This document shows, piece by piece, positions 61,528-64,000 of a stretch of DNA of 64,000 bases. How positions within the stretch are numbered: position 1 is the first letter of the stretch; each line of letters starts with the position of its first letter. The DNA is from Planctomycetia bacterium. Lineage in GTDB: Bacteria > Planctomycetota > Planctomycetia > Pirellulales > JACPPG01. The stretch covers positions 1 through 64,000 of the forward strand of contig JACPPG010000044.1 in NCBI GenBank assembly GCA_016191115.1, given 5' to 3'. The notes under the pieces were generated by a model that saw only the letters and a list, made by a program, of their open reading frames with translations, did no database searches and was not told where the DNA came from. The translations under genes and the position numbers were made by a program.

Positions 61528-62468
61528 TGAGTTGGCCGGGACGCGGCGGATTAAGTTGCGGGGCTTCCCAAGCTTAACAAGCGATCGGGCGAGGGCGACC
61601 CCGTCAAGCGACCGGCCGGCTGGTAACAGATCGCGCGCCGGTGCGCTTTTGAGATCAAGGACGGCGTCGGGCTGGCTTTAACGAACAACGAAGATGCCCA
61701 AACAAGCCAACCTGTATCACCGCCGTGCGGCGCGCCCATGGATCGTGCGGAGACGATTTTACATGGAGCCCCGCCAGCCGGGCGTCGAAGATACCGACAA
61801 TGCCCTTGGTAGGGCGTGCGCCGCGTCGAAGCGGATGTAACGTTGCGGCGCCGGCGGCCGACGGCCCGGGACGCTAGCGGATAGCCGCGGGGGACGCGGA
61901 TGGGGGGCCATCGTAGTCCCTCCAAGATACAGTTGTGTTGAACCGGCTGCGGAACACGTTAGTACGCTACCGGACCGGCCACAAGGGCAGTTGGAACCAG
62001 GATGGGGCCCCCTTTGCACGGGTCGCCACCACCGCCGGCGGCGAGAAGGGCAGCTAAAGCCCGGAGTTGGGCCTGTGCGCGGGGGCGAAAACCACGGATA
62101 CTAATCGAGCTTTTGGATTGACGTTCGGCCCGACATCGTCACCATAGGGGGCATGGTTAAACGGGTCCGGACCGCGTCGCGTGGCTGGATGAGTGTTCCG
62201 CGGCGTACGCAGCGCGGCATTTTTTGACCTGACGGCGCGGGGCTTTCGACGGTACAAGACACACTAAGGATCGACCGAAAAATAACTTCCTGATTCTCTG
62301 ACCCCTCATGGGTGCCCTCTCCCGCAAGGGGCGAAGGTATTGAGGAGAAGTTATTTTTCGGTCCATCCTAAGCGTGGCCGGGCGCAACCTACCGGCCGGC
62401 GCACCCGCCGCACTCGATTTCGCACCACGCCCGAACAATAAGTCGCCCATCTCCCTCAGGGAACCGCC
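61528..62468. other. Long intergenic region, no gene recognised
   Basis: About 940 nt between divergent purU and the desaturase. Open frames in it have no plausible composition. Only the inverted repeat at 62273-62363 is structured clearly. Part of 61800-61900 (CGCCGGCGGCCGACGGCCC) could fold. I cannot assign an ncRNA. Confidence 0.45.
62273..62363. repeat. Inverted repeat with GACCGAAAAATAACTTC arms
   Basis: GACCGAAAAATAACTTC (62273-62289) and GAAGTTATTTTTCGGTC (62347-62363) are perfect 17-bp complements around CCTCATGGGTGCCCTCTCCC. It lies about 100 nt upstream of the desaturase start. Confidence 0.9.
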
Positions 62469-63539
62469 ATGCCAGGCCAGATCGCCCCTCCCCTTGCGAC
62501 TGACGAGCCTCGATCGTCCGCCCCATCGTGCGGACCGATCGACCTATTCTCGACGGGCGTCGTTCTACCGGACGCGCGTGGCGAAACCACCCGGCCGATC
62601 GCCCTGCAGGTCCCAGCTAGCGTGGATCGCCACCGCGTGGCATGGGGATACGTAGTCGGCGTTTCGCTCTACCACGCGCTCGCGCTACTGGCATTGATTC
62701 CTTGGCTCTTTAGTTGGACGGGCGTCGCCGCCGCCGTGGCGGGCCTGTACGTGTTCGGCACGCTGGGCGTGAATCTCTGCTTCCACCGTTTGCTGACGCA
62801 CCGCAGCCTCGTCTGCCCTATATGGCTCGAACACTTCCTGGCGCTGTTGGGCGTGTGCTGCCTGCAAGACACGCCGGCCCGCTGGGTCGCCATCCATCGC
62901 CTGCACCATCAGCACTCCGACGAGCGGCCCGATCCGCACACGCCCCTGGTGAACTTCCTGTGGGCGCACATGTGCTGGCTGTTCGTCGAAAACGACGAAG
63001 TGAACTCGATCAACACGTACGATCGCTATGCGCGCGACATCCTTCGCGATCCGTTCTACTTTCGGATGGAGCGGAATCTACTGTGGATGTGGATCAACAT
63101 GGCGCAGGTCGGATTGTTCTTCGCGGCGGGGTTCGTCGCCGGCCTGGCGGCCTTCGGCTCGGCGATGAGCGGCCTGCAACTGGGGGCGAGCCTGGTGGTG
63201 TGGGGCGTGTTCGTCCGCACCGTGGCCGTGTGGCACATCACCTGGAGCGTCAATTCGCTGTCGCACATCTGGGGCTATCGCACCTATGAGACCGGCGAGA
63301 ACAGCCGCAACAATTGGTTCGTGGCCCTGGTCAGCAACGGCGAGGGCTGGCACAACAACCACCACGCCGACCAGCGGAGCGCCGCCCACGGCCACTACTG
63401 GTGGGAGCTGGACGTCACGTATCTGACGATTCGACTTTTGAAAGCGGTCGGGCTGGCGCGCGACGTCGTGGCCCCGAACCGTCGTTGGCTCGCCCGCGCG
63501 GCCGTCGCCGCGAATGACGCGGAATCCGCCGCCAACTAG
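62469..63539 (+). CDS. Fatty acid (acyl-CoA/acyl-lipid) desaturase
   Basis: 356 residues. Three histidine boxes of delta-9-type membrane desaturases: CFHRLLTHRSL (about 115), IHRLHHQHSDE (about 150) and EGWHNNHHADQ (about 300). Helices around GYVVGVSLYHALALLALIPWL, AVAGLYVFGTLGVNL and VGLFFAAGFVAGLAAFG. It introduces a cis double bond using O2 and a di-iron centre. The N-terminal 50 residues are variable. Confidence 0.92.
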   Translation: MPGQIAPPLATDEPRSSAPSCGPIDLFSTGVVLPDARGETTRPIALQVPASVDRHRVAWGYVVGVSLYHALALLALIPWLFSWTGVAAAVAGLYVFGTLGVNLCFHRLLTHRSLVCPIWLEHFLALLGVCCLQDTPARWVAIHRLHHQHSDERPDPHTPLVNFLWAHMCWLFVENDEVNSINTYDRYARDILRDPFYFRMERNLLWMWINMAQVGLFFAAGFVAGLAAFGSAMSGLQLGASLVVWGVFVRTVAVWHITWSVNSLSHIWGYRTYETGENSRNNWFVALVSNGEGWHNNHHADQRSAAHGHYWWELDVTYLTIRLLKAVGLARDVVAPNRRWLARAAVAANDAESAAN

Positions 63540-63709
63540 CGCAAGCGCGGCCAGCCATCCTGTCGTCTCTGATTCTCTAGAGCGGCCAAGCGCAGGACCG
63601 CTGCCGCGGCGCTCCTAGCCGCTTTGCCGCGGTTTTGCTACCTTGAACGCCGCATGCTTGCCTGCGCCATCGCCAAGCGCATGGCCAATCGTTCCTGTTC
63701 CGGTCAGCC

Positions 63710-64000
63710 ATGGACACACGCCAGATCCACCGCGAGGACTTGAAGCCGGGCGAGTGCCTGTGCGACCACTGCTCGGCCAAGTGCTGCAAGTACTTCGCGT
63801 TGCCGATCGATACGCCCAAGACCCGCGAGGAGTTTGACTACCTGCGGTGGTACCTGCTGCACGACCAGGCGACGGCGTTCGTCGAGGACGGCAGTTGGTA
63901 CCTGCTCGTACACACGGTCTGCAAGCACCTGCGGCCGGACAACCGCTGCGGGATCTACAACGAGCGGCCGCAAGTATGCCGCGAGTATTCCACGACCAAC
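63710..64000 (+). CDS. YkgJ-type cysteine-cluster protein (partial)
   Basis: 97 codons to the window edge from ATG 63710. CLCDHCSAKCCKYF and later VCKHLRPDNRCGIYNERPQVC give the spaced cysteines (CxxC-x3-CC ... C-x8-C ... C) of the UPF0153/CxxCxxCC family, thought to bind a metal or Fe-S cluster. The C-terminus is missing from this window. Confidence 0.8.
   Translation, partial: MDTRQIHREDLKPGECLCDHCSAKCCKYFALPIDTPKTREEFDYLRWYLLHDQATAFVEDGSWYLLVHTVCKHLRPDNRCGIYNERPQVCREYSTTN

Noticed and set aside
61759..62019. Small minus-strand frame upstream of purU
   Set aside because: Composition typical of non-coding high-G+C DNA; no homologous features.

Overview
This 64 kb window is chromosomal DNA of high G+C content from a planctomycete, most likely of the Pirellulales type. 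The evidence is lineage-typical gene content. There are two DUF1501 proteins, one next to a DUF1549/DUF1553 protein, several Tat or lipoprotein-type exported proteins and a PEP-CTERM protein. There are also a thioredoxin-trypsin fusion, a DUF11 repeat protein, a leucine-rich-repeat protein and small 'RRRWFQF' membrane proteins. I see no rRNA, tRNA, CRISPR array or intact mobile element. The only transposase trace is a 3' tail at the left edge.

Layout. 1-2.2 kb is a scrap zone: a transposase tail, small secreted or membrane proteins, a frameshifted membrane protein and a truncated AbiEi-like antitoxin. 2.2-5.4 kb is a DUF1549/DUF1553 + DUF1501 pair. 5.9-10.4 kb holds an ABC exporter and a metallophosphatase, with two unrelated cargo genes set between duplicated flanks. 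10.6-13.0 kb encodes a di-haem cytochrome lipoprotein and a beta-helix lipoprotein that overlap by 4 nt. 13.9-18.3 kb is a dedicated fatty-acid-type cluster (dehydratase, FabG, long ACP, second dehydratase, KAS). 18.8-20.3 kb has three HSP20 genes behind a sigma-54-like promoter. 20.4-28 kb carries ptsI, a prolyl oligopeptidase lipoprotein, a VIT1-type transporter and metG. 28.3-36.8 kb has the thioredoxin-protease fusion, the DUF11 protein, a histidine phosphatase, RidA, hisI, a glycosyltransferase and an XRE regulator. 36.9-40.8 kb is rpmI-rplT-pheS-pheT on the minus strand. 41.4-51.5 kb has an exported methyltransferase, a sirtuin, a C25 peptidase, a SUMF1 protein, floA, an LRR protein, mnmA, and archease with rtcB. 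51.6-64 kb has an AcuI-like reductase, trxA, a coiled-coil protein, a Gly-rich exported protein, an AhpD-like protein, the second DUF1501, a frameshifted PEP-CTERM protein, an HNH pair, purU, a fatty acid desaturase and a partial YkgJ-type protein.

The most striking non-coding feature is the density of short dispersed repeats in the gaps between genes. (1) A small element ends in GTGTGCCAC/GTGGCACAC and contains two swappable hairpins. (2) Elements of 85-155 bp carry complementary arms of the type GGGACTGGCTCCGAG/GGTGCCTGTCCC; two copies are nearly identical. (3) Nested palindromes carry GGACTTTGCAGTTCTC arms. (4) Inverted blocks of 7-10 nt tandem units resemble the heptanucleotide STRRs of cyanobacteria. 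(5) There are several other perfect palindromes. They interrupt gene clusters, including most gaps of the fatty-acid cluster, and suggest active non-autonomous repeat spread. The other leading observations are the duplicated-flank/variable-cargo locus, the insertion-type ACP cluster and the sigma-54-like promoter before the HSP20 trio.
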